NCBI GenBank assembly: GCA_947561395.2
Contig: OX387194.1
Location: forward strand, 11,828,048 to 11,892,047
Reading direction: 5' to 3'
DNA from: Buxus sempervirens
Taxonomy: Eukaryota; Streptophyta; Magnoliopsida; Buxales; Buxaceae
Length of the DNA: 64,000 nucleotides
Shown: positions 22,683 through 35,313 of the stretch, one piece after another
Position numbering within the stretch: position 1 is the first letter of the stretch
Layout: each line of letters opens with the position of its first letter
The notes under the pieces: model-generated
Seen by the model: the letters and a program-made list of their open reading frames with translations, nothing else
Database searches by the model: none
What the model was told of the DNA's origin: nothing
Position numbers and translations under genes: made by a program

Positions 22683-24243
22683 TTTTTTTTGGAAAAGGTA
22701 AGATGTATATAAAAAAAAAAGGAATAATTACAAAGGGAGAGGTGGGAGAAGAGGGGAAGTCATGCTACATGAGCATGAAGGTGGACGTGGACATAGCAAG
22801 ATATGTTGCTACTGCGGCCAGGAGGGAGACAAAACTAGATGTTATCAATAGATAGCCATACATCAGATAGGGAGCTAGATGCAATTTCTGCTGGAGACGA
22901 TTGCTTGCCTTTGAAGATTCTTCTATTTCTTTCACGCCAAATGTTGTAGACTACTGACGCAAAGGACAGCTTGGTGAGATAGACTTGCCTGCCATTTCTA
23001 GTCCCTACATTGAGAAGCCATGAGACCTCTTGATGCCAATTCAGTGGAGACCTGGGGTGATTGATTTTCAGGAGTGTTGTGGACCAAACTTGGTTACTGA
23101 ATGCACAATCGAAGAATAGATGATCACGAGATTCTGTACTTTGGAGACACAATGAGCAAGCTGAGCTGGCAATTATATTCTTGGCTTGTAGCCTTTCACA
23201 TGTGCTGAGTTTCCCATGAAGAGCCAGCCAAAGGATGAAGGTATGTCGAGGAATGTGTCCTTTAAACCAGAGAAGACGACTCCATTGAACAAAAGTTCCA
23301 TTGCCTTTGAGAGATGTGTATCCTGCTTTGAGAGAGAACTTGCCATGCGGGAGATTGGCCCAGACTACATGATCATACCTACTTGGATCGGGGGAGGGAA
23401 GAGAGACAAGGCCTGCCCAGATTGATCCCAATGGTGCATTAGGACGCCTGCTGCTAGTAGGTGGAGAAATCCATGAGTTTCCACTTATGATAGTACTAAC
23501 CTTTGCTGTAGAAAGGATGCCTGATTCGATGATCAATCTTCTCCCAAAAGATTCCAAAAGAGGCCCATGAGGGTGCCAGTTGTCATGCCAAAAGCTTGTT
23601 CGATGACCATCATGGATTTTGTGGGTGATTAGATGGCGAACCTTACTTCTTGCTTTGAGAATTTTCTGCCAACTCCAAGAGGCATTGCTTGGAATTCTAA
23701 GCTCCCAGAAATGTTTTCTCTTGATAAGGTTCAAAGAGACCCAAGATCCCCATAAAGATGTTTGGTTGGAAACAATTAACCAGATATACCTTGCAATGGC
23801 TGCTGAGTTCCATGTTTGAAGGTCAATCAAGCCCAAACCACCTGCCTCTTTACTCAAGCAAGCCATATCCCAACTGACAGGCACAACCTTCTTGTGCATG
23901 GAAGGGCCAGACCATAGGAACCTTCTCATTAATTGATCGATGACTTGTGTGGTCTTCTTAGGGAGAATAAACATTGAAAGCCAAAAGGTAGCAGTAGAAA
24001 AGATGATTGATTTGACCATCTGGAGCCTCCCAGCATAGGATAAAAATTTGCCCTTCCAACTAGCAAGCTTTGCTCTAATCTTTGATAACAATGGTTCGCA
24101 TGCTGCAGCCGAAAGCTTTGAAGAGACAAGTGGCAGCGCAAGATATTTCACAGGTAAGGTACCTTCATTGAATTCAGTGGCTTGAAGAATGTGGCTTGAA
24201 GAATGTGGTCTTTAACCCTTTAACAGTGGTTCGCATGCTACAG
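22683..24243 (-). mobile_element. 5'-truncated LINE with perfect 16-bp target duplication
   Basis: The repeats ctgaatatctaatctt at 22667-22682 and 24244-24259 are identical. A poly-A tail (T run) lies directly after the left copy, so the element is on the minus strand. It holds the C-terminal part of a LINE ORF2. Its 5' junction repeats a piece of the element: GGTTCGCATGCTGCAG near 24093 and GGTTCGCATGCTACAG near 24228. A doubled CTTGAAGAATGTGG lies near 24183-24212. The unmutated duplication marks a recent insertion. Confidence 0.9.
22835..24151 (-). CDS. LINE ORF2 C-terminal fragment (thumb plus zf-RVT)
   Basis: The uninterrupted 438-codon frame begins in the region after the reverse transcriptase palm (LASWKGKFLSYAGRLQMVKS, MRRFLWSG). 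It ends in a zf-RVT zinc-binding domain (CERLQAKNIIASSACSLC, then SRDHLFFDCAFSNQVW) and a short tail RERNRRIFKG. There is no RNase H domain after zf-RVT, unlike the LINEs at 35314 and 40111, so it belongs to a different L1-type lineage. The frame is intact but truncated at the N terminus by incomplete reverse transcription; the ATG shown is internal and the fragment should be inactive. Confidence 0.85.
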   Translation of the reverse strand: MKYLALPLVSSKLSAAACEPLLSKIRAKLASWKGKFLSYAGRLQMVKSIIFSTATFWLSMFILPKKTTQVIDQLMRRFLWSGPSMHKKVVPVSWDMACLSKEAGGLGLIDLQTWNSAAIARYIWLIVSNQTSLWGSWVSLNLIKRKHFWELRIPSNASWSWQKILKARSKVRHLITHKIHDGHRTSFWHDNWHPHGPLLESFGRRLIIESGILSTAKVSTIISGNSWISPPTSSRRPNAPLGSIWAGLVSLPSPDPSRYDHVVWANLPHGKFSLKAGYTSLKGNGTFVQWSRLLWFKGHIPRHTFILWLALHGKLSTCERLQAKNIIASSACSLCLQSTESRDHLFFDCAFSNQVWSTTLLKINHPRSPLNWHQEVSWLLNVGTRNGRQVYLTKLSFASVVYNIWRERNRRIFKGKQSSPAEIASSSLSDVWLSIDNI

Positions 24244-24491
24244 CTGAATATCTAATCTTAGTTGCTTAATAAGAAACTAAGAAATATTACTTTCTTATTA
24301 TTATTATTAGTTTCTTAATATGTAACTAAGTAATATTAGTTAATATTATATTAGTTTCTTATGTAAATCTAATATATATCTAGCCTAAAACCCCAGCTTC
24401 TCCCCTTCACGTGGACACTCCCAATCCAAATTACCATCATGTTCAGTAGCACTGAGAGCACCCATACGTTTCTTGAAATCAAACTCAATAT

Positions 24492-25158
24492 TAGAGGTGG
24501 CAATTGTGACCCGCCAACCCACCCGGTCTTAGACAGGTTAGGGTTGACTGTTTCAACAAATGGGTTGGGTTAGGGTCATGAATTCTCAGCCCGATTATAA
24601 ACGGGTTGGGTTAGGGTTTGACCCCTCAACCCGATTACAACCCGTTTATTTTTTTGTGTAATAAAAGTTTGGAAAATTATAATAACAATACTTGTGGCTA
24701 TTCAATCTTTCTTCTTTTAATATAAATAATGACAAAGGATAAAGTGAAGAAAGACTTTTTACGTATAAATATTTCAAATTTCTTAGCCTCTACTAATATA
24801 AATTGACGCATTGATGACAAGTAAAGTCTTTTAAAACTTTATTAGTATGCTTTAGTTCTTTTCTTCATGTTATTTTAGTTATATCTTAATGATTGTTGTG
24901 TTATTATGCTTATTAGGTGTCCTTTAATATTAAAATGAATAAAAAAATAGAATTTGTATAAACTTTGATATTAGAATGAATTAAAATTTTTAATTTTTAA
25001 TAGTAATTTAAATTATTTAAACGGGTTGGTAGGTTGAAGCGGGTTAGAGCGGGTTGGGTTAGGGTTGGGATATTCCAACCCGTTTATTAAACGGGTGGGT
25101 TCGGGTTGAGCCTTGGCTTGTTAACCCCATACATCAACCCGACCCATTTCCACCTCTA
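24492..25158. mobile_element. hAT-like MITE rich in CGGGTTGG motifs
   Basis: It begins TAGAGGTGGCAATTG and ends TTTCCACCTCTA. The flanks are ctcaatat (24484-24491) and ctcaacat (25159-25166), one mismatch. Inverted CGGGTTGGGTTAGGGTT stretches lie inside both ends and the centre is AT-rich. No coding sequence. Confidence 0.65.
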
Positions 25159-25717
25159 CTCAACATGTGTGACTCCACTTTTAGACTTTCTCAATCCTCC
25201 CTCACTTTATCCGTTCCATCTCTATTAGTAAGTATTGTGATGCATAATTCTGTTATTTTTGTCGAAAGGCAATTTCTGTTTTGAGTGGAGTGTAGGAGTT
25301 TTTTTTTTATCTCTTTTGCATGTGGGGGTAGCCTTCGGGGGATTTCCAGGGGCCTGTTTCATTGTGGGGCCCGAGATCTGCGGTAGTGTTTTCCTAGTCT
25401 TATCGTACCTTTCCTTCTAGTCAAAGCCTTCTCCTTGTCTCCCTTGGTGGTATTGTGGTTCGATCTGGTTCATCTTCAGCGGTTTTGTCCTCCTTCTCAA
25501 CTGTTCCTCTTTGGTGTTCGTCCCTAGCATTTTAGCCCTTTTTAGCTTCGATCTGTGATTCCCTCAAGGCTTATCTCCATCTCCTCTGTAGCTCTTGCCT
25601 TTTTAATTCCCATAGGTTCCTGCACCATAACTTGCGGAGTTCCATTTCAAGTCTGATGAACTAACTACTCCGTCTTTCCTTGAGGTTTCATTTGTTTCCT
25701 TCCTATTCCGTCTCCCC

Positions 25718-26400
25718 ATGGAAGACCTTAACAAAAATTTCCAGAAACTGCTCTTCCCACCCCGATCGAATCGTACGCTCCTGCTCAGTGTTAGTGAGAA
25801 GGCTAGACTTGCTAGTAAATGGAAGCATCTCTTGCTGATAGAAATGCTTCATACAGTAGCTTTAAATGCTATCCGAGGGCTCGTTGATCGTTCTTGGAAA
25901 TTGGTGCTAGTTCATGCCTCATCGATTCTCTCTCCCCTGAAGTTTCTTATCTCCTTCGGATCGGGCGAAGATATGGACCTCATTTTATCAACTAGCCATG
26001 GTTCGTCAACAACAACCTCTGTCTGATGGAGAAAGTGGCGACGTCGGAGGTAGCGGAAAGCCATCATTGCTAGTGGTTGGTCATTTGGATGCAGTTGTTA
26101 AATTTGCCGAAAATGTTATTGGACAATATTTTCATCCATCGCTTGGGGTCGGAGTTTGGGGTTGTCTTGGATGTCGAGTTGCCTCAGGGACCAGAATTCA
26201 CCCATGCCTGTTTGAGAATGCGCTTACCTCCTCACTCCCCTTTACCGGATGGTATCTTTGTTGAATCCCCGGATTCAACATAGGTTTGGGTGACATTTGC
26301 CTTTGAAGGTGTTCCTCTTTTTGTTTTTCTTGTGGATTGTTAGGTCATTGTTTAAACCTTTGTCCTAACATTTTCTCTGGAAGATTGTTTGACAGTGAAG
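25718..26400 (+). pseudogene. LINE A ORF1 relic (RNA-binding gag-like)
   Basis: It starts MEDLNKNFQKLLFPPRSNRT and contains a DUF4283-like stretch found in plant L1 ORF1 proteins. Further on, in another frame, is DVELPQGPEFTHACLRMRLP followed by a zinc-knuckle-like remnant near 26330-26370. Frameshifts separate these parts. It would have bound the LINE RNA. Confidence 0.55.
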
Positions 26401-27078
26401 CGTCTGGTTATCTGTAGAAATACTCCCCCGGCAACATCGTTCCTTGCTGCTGTCGACGATTCCTTGCTCTGAAGCGGTCGCCTTCAAGTCGGATCCAAGA
26501 CGAGTTCATGGTTCCCCCGGTTTGGAGCCCGGGGGAAAATTCGGGTCAAGAGGTTATTTTGGAGCCCTCTGCTAGTTTTGGGCCTGTTCCTGCAAAGCCC
26601 ACTCGGATATCCCAAGACCAGAGCCTGTCTCCTCCTGAAAGGCCTTTACCTTTATCATCTACCCTCTCTTCTCTAACCAAACCCTCAAGCCATTCGGTTT
26701 AAACCAGGCTTTCACTTTCTCAGCCCAATACAGCTCCCAACCTTCATTACCCAATACGAATTTCAACCTTTTACTCACTGATTTCTTTGCTGCCTGCAAA
26801 CCAAGCTCCGCCTCTCTGAAGGATATGCATTTATCTGCAAATCCTCATCTCGTTCTCCTTCATCCCTCCAATGACCATCAGTCCAAGAGAAAGGGCAGAA
26901 GCATGGGTACTTACAAGAAGGGCATATCTATTCGCAATATTCCCAACAGGACGGAAGAAAAGGAACGAATAAATCTCAAGGAAGGCCGCTCAACATCAAA
27001 GAAGAGAAAGACCTCAGAAGTCGACTTGCCTCTCACCTGCTCTTTCAAGCCTCAAAAGAGCCCTGGTGACCTCTCTCA

Positions 27079-27860
27079 ATGAAGATCTTCCTATGGAATT
27101 GTCACGGCCTTGGTCAGGCCGTGACCTAGGATCACTTACATGACCAACTTTTGTTTCACAAACCTGGTTTAGTCCTCCTATCTGAAACATTTTCACAGAG
27201 GAATCTAGGAGAGAAAGTAGCTAGGATCTGTGGTTTTGACAACAAGCTTGTTTTTCCTTCCCTTAATCGATCGGAGGGTTATCTTGTTATGTGGATTCCT
27301 AAAGTTTCTGTGAATGTTCTGAATGCCAATGCATGGTTCATTTTGTTGTAGGTATCGTACAAAGGAATGACTTAGATTACCTTTTTTGTTCATGCAAATT
27401 CCCGGGAAGAAATTCAAACAATTCAATGGAGCTAGATAGAGAATTTAGCCAACAGTTTCTCAAGCCCTTGGATCCTTCTGGGAGATTTCAACGCCATGTT
27501 GAAAACTTCCGATAAGAGAGGAGACTGTCCTTTTAACTTCAGGTAGAGGGAACTTTTTCAAACTATGGTGGATAATTGCAACCTATTGGAGCTTCAAATG
27601 CGAGGTCCCCAGTTCACATGGTCAAACGGTCAACAAGGCCTCAGACGAATTTCCGAAAAGATTGACCTTATTTTTGTCTCTCCCACCGTCTTTGACCTTT
27701 TCCCCCAACCTACTCTCCAATCCCAACCCATTATTGCTTCCAATCACTACCCTCTTCTTCTAGACTTGTTGCATGAAAACCCTTCCAAATCCAAACCATT
27801 TAGATTTGAGGCTTTCTGGATCCAAGAACCGTCGTGTTTGCAAACCATTCTCAAGTCCTA
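27079..27860 (+). pseudogene. LINE A ORF2 endonuclease domain relic
   Basis: APE-type endonuclease motifs appear in order: MKIFLWNCHGLG, VLLSETF, LLGDFNAML, FTWSNGQQGLRRI, KIDLIFVS and ASNHYPLLLDL. In the last motif the usual SDH reads SNH, so a catalytic aspartate is lost. Several stops and frameshifts interrupt the domain. In life it nicked target DNA to prime reverse transcription. Confidence 0.75.
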
Positions 27861-27864
27861 GAAT

Positions 27865-30295
27865 GACCACCCCCAACACCCAACTACTATACCTTTGAGA
27901 GCAAAGCTTCGTCACTTGGTTGCAAATTTGAAGAGATGGAACAGAGAAGATCTCGGTAATCTTTTTCGGAAGAAGGGTATGATCATGGACAGAATAGCAT
28001 GCATTCAATACACCTTGACTTCCAACCCTTCCGAGGCACTGTTTCGTGAGGAAAAGAACATGCAGATGGAATTCTCTACAGTCTTGCGGCAGATCGAAAC
28101 CATGTGGGCACAAAAGTCAAGAATCTCGTGGTTGAAGGGAGGGGACAGTAATACAAAAATTTTCCATCAAACCACCCTCATCCGAAGACAGAGAAACTAT
28201 GTCAACTGTCTCAAAGACAACCAAAATCAAGAAATCACTTCTCAAACAAAGCTTCGAAAGCTAGTGTTCAAGCATTTCACTCTCCAATATTAGCCGAATT
28301 AGCACTGGTCAGAATTAGAGCTCCCCGGTTTGATAAACCCCACTATTACTAAGTCTTAGAATGAAAGCATCTTGTGCATCCCTTCCGGCGTTGAGATCTG
28401 GAAAGCAGTTGTTGAAATGGACCCCTCAAAGTGCCCAGGATCGGATGGCTTCCAAGGTATGTTTTAAAAAACTTATTGGGAGATTGTCAGGAAGGATACC
28501 ACCAAGCTGGTCCAAGACTTCTTCCATAGTGCAACCATGCCTACTTCTCTGAACCATACTTTCATCACTCTCATACCTAAGGTCTCGCATCCTCACCGGA
28601 TCCATGATTATCGTTCAATCAGCCTGTGCAATTTTGTATACAAAGTCATCTCCAGAATTTTGGTAAACCGTATCCACCCACTTCTTTCGAACATCATATC
28701 CCCATTCCAGTCAGCCTTCCTTCCTAATCAGTCTATTAGGGACAATATCCTCCTCAACCATGAGATTGCCCACTTTTCCTCCAAAAAAAAAAGAAACCCA
28801 AAGCCAAGCCTTTAAAGAAAACAGGATGCTTTGCGCTCAAACTCGATTTTTCCAAAGCCTATGATTGTTTAAAGTTGGAGGTTCCTCAAAAAAGTGCTTG
28901 TGCTTACGGTTTCAATGAGGCAGTTATCAGCAGGCTCATGGTATGTGTGACTTCGGTCACATACAGTGTATTACTCAATGGCAAACCAACGTCCCAAGTT
29001 GAAGCAGGTAGAGGTCTGAGGCAGGGAGACCCTCTGTCTCCCTACCTTTTTCTCATGTGCCAACAGGCGCTATCTCTAGTGATAAGCCGAGTGGAATTGG
29101 ATGGTTGGTTCTAAGGGGTAAAAGTCAGAAGAAGAAGTACGTCGCTTACACACCTGATGTATGTAGATGACGTGTACGTATACGGCCGCAACTCCGACAG
29201 AGAAGCGCACAATATCGCAAGAATCCTCCACCGATACTGCTCCGAATCAGGTCAGACAATTAACAAAGGTAAATCTTCGATTTCCTTCAGTGATCTACTG
29301 AGAAACAGAGTAGAACCAAGATCATCAAACTTTTTGACATACCTCCCAATCAAGGTTCTCGTAAGTATCTCAGTATGCCGGTGTTATCCCATAAGCCTCG
29401 TCCAAGTGATTGTCATGATTTGATTCATAAAATCGTAAACAGGTTGGCTGGGTGGAAGAGAAGCTTACTATCCCAAATGGGATGTGTCGTCTTGATCCAA
29501 TCTGTTATCTCCGCTCAACCCCTTATCACATGTCGTGTTTTAAACTTCCTCAAACCATTCTTGATAAGATGGATTACCTTATGAGGAAATTCTTCTAGAA
29601 TGGCAGGAAAGAAGAGAGAACCATCCATACCATATGTTGGGAAAAAATCACTACATCAAGGAGAAATGGAGGGCTTAACCTCAAGCGAATGAAGACAATG
29701 AACAATGCTCTTCTCACCAAGGTAGCCTGCCAGCTACAAACAGGTCCACCTAGCATATGGACCTGATTCATGAAAGAGGTGTATTTTCTCGACAGTACTT
29801 TCACGGAAGCAAGGGCCAATCAAAATCAATCCTTCGAATGGTGGCAGCTCCAAAGCATGAAACAATGGGTCACAGCAGGATCAGTTTGGGTTATAGCGAA
29901 TGGTAGAAGTATCAACATACTGCAGGATACATGGATCTCAGGCTACAAGGATCGGTTGTTAGTGCAAAAAAATCATCAGCACTTCAACCTTTCAAAGGTA
30001 TGTCAACTCATCAACATGGAAACAGGTACGTAGAACATCCCATTACTCTCCCAATTTTGGAATCATCAAGTTATAAAAGCCATCCTTAACACTCCTATTT
30101 CACCTTCTTTGATTCATGATCAACTATATTGGAACAAGACCTCAACAGGGAAATTCACTGTAGCCTCTGCTTACAGACAAATGATCAACTCTCCAAATTT
30201 GAATGATTAGTTGTTATGGTTAAAATGTTGGCACATTTGGACTCCAGAGAAAGACAAGTTGCTGTTCTGGAAGAGTTTGAATGACGGTTTGGCTA
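27865..30295 (+). pseudogene. LINE A ORF2 reverse transcriptase relic
   Basis: The parts in order are a linker (RISWLKGGDSNTKIFH), palm motifs (FITLIPKV, DYRSISLCNFVYKVISRILV, SAFLPNQSIRDNILL), GRGLRQGDPLSPYLF, the catalytic YVDD (29159-29170) and the thumb (RLAGWKRSLLSQMG). They fall in different frames, with stops between them. The sequence ends inside the segment before zf-RVT, where the LTR insertion begins. Confidence 0.8.
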
Positions 30296-32837
30296 TGTGA
30301 GGCATGAAAATTCACCTATGTGACTTCCTAATCATCACACAGGATTAATAAAATGAAGGAGTTGCCACCATTCAATTTTAGGTGTGAATGGATACCAAAG
30401 TGATCATGAAAAAGGAAAAAAAAAAGAGCTAAAGTAGCTCTAATTCACAGTTAAATCCAGAGATCAGGTAAAGGGATAGGTTATGAGAAGGGTAAAGTAT
30501 TAGGCACCCCTACTCATCCACACAAGGTGGTTGCCATATGCTATTCATACCCTAAATAGTTTCTTGCAAACAAAATTCAAATAAAAGTGCTTATAAAAGA
30601 CACAAATATGTATGGTTTCTCCATATGAGTGGTCCAATTACATCTGGACTCTCTATATGAATATACCACTTCTAGGGATTCATGAAAAATCAAAATAAAC
30701 TCAATGGAAACTAAGTTTAAAACCAAACTTGAAAAATCAACTTATGGTTAAAGCTTTAAAAACTCAATCGATCAAAAGTCTTTCAATCAAAACCCTAGCC
30801 GACTAAACAAAAGCCATTTGAAGGTTTTCATGAAATAGTAAATACAGTAAAATTCCACTCAAATCCGGTGAAGACCAAAATGAATACATTTTCTGAAAAC
30901 TACTTGTTAAAAATCATCAAAACAAAGAGTGACCCTGCAATATGAATTGAGATCACTCGAAATGTGTTAGAAAACAAATTCATAATTATTTAGGGTACAA
31001 ATCTTACTTAGATCTCTCATTGACTGAAGAGAGGAAGCCAAATCCTTCCAAGTTGATAACAGAAACACCAAAATGAGAGAGATTGGACCATAAGGTCTTC
31101 TCTCAAAGATTAAAGCCATTTGAAGCCATTTTTCAAAACCCTAGAGATTATTCTAAGGCTTTTGATCTCAGATATACCATATTGATCATGGCAGATCCAA
31201 AATCTAAGCCTATATTAACCAAAAGAAAGAAACTAGTGAAGTGGGTGAAGTTGTGTGAGAAATCAGAATTTTTAGGAGGAAAAAAAGAGAGGATCTAATG
31301 CTATGAATAGCATAGATCCATGTGATTCCTCCAGATCTGAAACAATATCATAGAAGTACAGCCACACAAAGAATATCAAAAGCCATACAAAGGATCATCA
31401 TAAAAAAGTGTTCTAATCTAGAGATCCATTCTCGTTCTCGTTTCCCATAGCTCTCTCTTCACGTTTTATGGCTAGAGAGGGTGCTTAAGGTACTCAAAGG
31501 TAGGTTTGGGGCTACAAGCATAATCAGGTTTCTATACTACAGAAAGGTAGAAGATGAGACTATCCTAAGATTAAAAAAGAGAAGAGGAGAGGAAAGGCTT
31601 ACCTTGGTTGCTTGAGAGAGTTCAGAGGCAGGTGTGCACGGTGAAATCGCACAGCAGGGCGCACGTGTCGTGTGCGTGCCTCCTAAAAATTGAATACTGG
31701 AGTCACTACTGCCTGAGAGGTGCAGGTAGACACAGGGTAACCTAACCTGGTCTATTTTGGTCTGTGGCTTGAGATTCTGGCTAAGTGCTCGGTTACGATT
31801 CGGGGAAGTCTGAAGACACCCCGGTTCGCCCCGTTGGTTTAGCGGGTCCCTCGGGTCTTCCTAGTTATTGAGTCAACTATGCACTCACCCTTATCCTATT
31901 CCAGCATGTATCAGATTAAGTCTGATGGGACTTTTTGCAGGTGTAAGTTGCTTTTATTTTAATTTTATCTTCTTAACCTTTCGTTAAGTGGGTCGGGTAT
32001 GGACCTTGTTGGAAGGCCCATGGGTAGCCAAGTTGGGCTTTTAATTGAGCCCAAGGCCCATTAGGGTTATTGGGTAACCCTTATTGGATTTTGCTTATTT
32101 TAATTTAGGGTTAATTAAACATGCATTTAATCAAAGTGGGTTAAATATTTTTAAAGATCCATTGGGCTTGGGATGGCCCATAGATTTTTAAACATGTGGC
32201 CTTAAGCCCATTTATCGAAACGGGCTTTGGTTGGGCTGGACTGGTAGTGGGCCCTATTGGAAGGCCTGCTAAAGCCTTGATGGGTCTAGGTGGGTCCAAG
32301 TCTTAAAATGGGTTGGGTTTGACCCAAGAAGCCCAATCGGTTCATTTCATATTACAATGGGTTGGATTGAGTCCAACCGGGTTTAAGAATTTGATTTTTT
32401 TTTTAGCAATTAAAGAGAATAAGCTCATTTACTTTGCGGTCTAGGTCTAACCGCAAGTCCAATGCGGTTCAGTCCCAAAAATCATTTTTTTCCCGTAATT
32501 CCATTGTGGTTCTAGTTGCTAGCTTCCCATCGCCGTCCACCGTCGTCTGTGGCTTTGAAAGTACACTAACAGTAACTCCAATGTTCCATCTCCATTACTT
32601 TTAAGCTTCATTAGTGGGGCTTTCAAAATAGAAACTTCCCAATTCAACCAATGATCATTTAGACTTTTAGACAGGGACCCTAGAAGTTCTGCTTTTGGTA
32701 TTAATGGACGTTCTCCTCTTCTTTCTTTGTAGGAAAATAATAAAATAATAAAAACAATAAAAGACTTAAGAAAAGTAATGTCAAAACAATAAAATACTTA
32801 ACAAAAGAAAAGTCCATGATACTTAAAAAAAGATTTA

Positions 32838-35214
32838 TGTAGACACCTAATTTTTGCACCCCTAAAATGAAGAAAAATGAAAAGTCAAACTAAAAGTCAA
32901 ACCCTGAGGGGGTAAAAAATTTGACTTTTTGATTCAAGTGAATTTGGCCATCAAACTTCATCCCATTGAAAAGAACATTTCGACACGGTTCTAACGCAAC
33001 TGAGTTTGCTGGAATCGGAGTCCGGATGAGAAAGTTATAAACCAGTCAAACTTTTGGGGAGTGAAAAGTTGACTTTTTGCTCGACCCCAATTCAGCTGTC
33101 CAAAGTAATCCCAATGGAAAGGTGGTTCCGAGTTGATTCCAAAGATACTAAGTTTGCTAAAATCGGAAACCAGATGAAGAAGTTATGGGCAGTTGAAGTT
33201 TCAAGAAAACTGACCATGTGGCAAAACAACAGCAAAAAAGCAGAATAAATTAATAAAATAAATAAGATAATCATTTAACAAAAATATCTTTATTTTTTAA
33301 TAATATTATAATTAAATAATCTCATTTTTATAATAAAATATTAAGAAAATCGGATAAAAATCTTTAATTAAATCAACTTGAATAAAATATTTCAAATCCG
33401 GCATTTAAAAAACGTGCTTAACCGCACTTGAAGTACGGTTTAGTCTGAACCGCGCTTGATCTTCTAGAAGGTAGACGCGTGTCCTATACGGCGACAGCTG
33501 GCAGATTCGCGCAGATTCGCACGTTTTTAATGCCAACCGCACTTAAAGTGCGGTTTTTGCATTTTTAGTGTAATTTGGCAGGAACCACACTTGAAGTGCG
33601 GTTGTGACCAAACCGCACTTAAAGTGCGGTTCCGGCCAATTTTTGCCTATAAAAGGGGGGCCAGCCCCCATTTGGAGCAAGCTGGCCCCCCCTGTCTCTT
33701 GCATGGTCCCCCTCTCTCCCTTAAACGTTTTCCACGTCCACACCCTGTCCGAATCCAGTTAACCCAGAAAAATCCCTGTTTTACCCTTGAATCACTACCC
33801 TGCACACTTACCTTTCATCCTTTCAATTTGAAGGTAACAACACCCTCTTCGAGTCCATTTCGAAGAATCAACTGGAGTGCGGAAGCTACCAAAATCATCC
33901 GGGAAACCACAACACACGTCCAAAGTGAAAGGTAATGAAAGCTTCTGATAATGTATTGTTTAATATACGTTAAACTTGATCTTTTCTAAATTCACTGTCT
34001 AGCTTGTTATTTTTTATCTCCCCTTACTAACCACTGTTTTGCATGGCTTTGGGCTCTCTTTGATGAGGAGGAAAGGTCTTTTAAGTGGGAGGAGAGTAGA
34101 ATAAAAAAAAATACACGATGGCATGATCTCAATGGGCATTGACTAACTCGTCTTGTGAAAGGTTTTATTCTTTTAGGAACTTTTGTATCCCCAAATTCTT
34201 TCCCTCTCTTCCTTTCTTAATGACAGCTATGGATAATCAAGAAGAGAATGGTCTTCTTTGAAGAATACAAAAACAAGGAAAAAAAGGCTTTTTAAGCCAA
34301 ATGAAGCCAATATGACATTGGGAAGAAGCTGAGAACTTCAACAAAGGTTGCTGAGCAACTTATGAAGCCATCCAAAGTGATCCCAATCAAAATCGGCGCA
34401 AAACAATGAATTCAGACGAAAATCGCATACTCAGTGCAGTTCAGTCCAAACCACATAACAAGTGCGGTCAAATTTAAAAACAACTTAAAACTAACTTTTT
34501 TTCGACCCGGTCGGATTTGTTCCAACCCGAACCGGTTTAAACCGGCATTTTTAGCAATTTGGGGTTATTCTAAGCCCATTTGTGGACTGTGGACCTAAAT
34601 AGGCCCACCAAGGCTCCCTGGGCCTACTTGTGAGGCCCACTTTTGACCGGCCTATACCAGGCCTGTTTTCAATAAACAAGCCCAGTCCCCTTGACCCTTG
34701 GCTAATGGGCCAATTCCAAGCCCGCTAAGCTCATTGCATGTGTAAATAGTTTAATTTAATAAATAAACCAAAAAGGAGTTACCCAATAACCCTACTGGGC
34801 CCCAAGCCCAACCTTGGCAACCCATGGGTCTTCCAATGGGACCCGTACCCAACCCAGTTCATCTAATAAAAAGATAAAATAAAATAAAATAAAAAGGGGC
34901 CCAAACCGTCAGAGGGTCCCACCAAACCAAACAAGGTGGCATGCTGGTCTAGGAAGGGTGAAACTGACTCAAAACTAGAGAGACTCGATGGACCCGTCAA
35001 ACCGACAGGGCGGGCCGAGGTGTCTTCGGACTTCTCCGGACGTAACCGAGGACTTAGCTAGATCTCTAATAAGCCGCAGACCAGACTTAAACCCGGATAG
35101 GGCAATCACCGTGTCTGCCTGCACCTCTTAGGCAGTGGTGACTCCGAAAGTCTCGAGGCACGCACGAACTCATGTGCGCCCCGTGTGCGATCTAGTCATT
35201 TTTAGGTGCGCACA
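32838..35214 (+). mobile_element. Solo LTR 3, nested in LTR 2
   Basis: The 2377-bp LTR starts TGTAGACACCTAATTTTTGC and ends GTGCGCACA, bracketed by the 5-bp duplication attta (32833-32837 and 35215-35219). It carries a TATA box (CCTATAAAAGGGG near 33644) and, upstream of it, a cluster of inverted repeats of the type AACCGCACTT-AAGTGCGGTT. No internal region or second LTR is present, so it is the product of LTR-LTR recombination. It is one of the younger insertions in the nest. Confidence 0.8.
33415..33635 (+). repeat. Palindrome cluster in the U3 region of LTR 3
   Basis: Near-palindromes of the form ACCGCACTT(G/A)AAGTGCGGT recur at about 33419, 33535, 33584 and 33609, ending some 15-20 bp before the TATA box. 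Similar but less regular GCGG/CCGC inverted motifs occur in LTR 1 and LTR 2. They could be transcription-factor sites or form RNA hairpins. Confidence 0.7.
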
Positions 35215-35313
35215 ATTTACATTGGCTTTTGAAAGTAAGTTTAAAAAAACGTCTAAAGTGACCTGGGAACATATTGATAAAAAAAATGTAAACAGAACCC
35301 CATGTATATGTTT

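Larger units (their letters stand above)
25249..30295 (+). mobile_element. Full-length LINE A, 5' part (split by nested insertions)
   Basis: An imperfect 12-bp target duplication gtgatgcaYaat brackets the whole LINE (25237-25248 and 41058-41069), and the 3' piece at 40111-41057 ends in poly-A. Without the insert the LINE is about 6.0 kb: a leader of about 470 bp, ORF1, then ORF2 with endonuclease, reverse transcriptase, zf-RVT and RNase H. Multiple stops and frameshifts show it is dead and old. The reading frame of ORF2 stops at the insertion point (...LNDGLA) and continues after it (TAKLLANRLGW), which fixes the boundary. Confidence 0.85.

Noticed and set aside
33591-33935. Protein-coding genes within LTR 3
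   Set aside because: These frames lie in the U3/R region of a solo LTR and show no domains.
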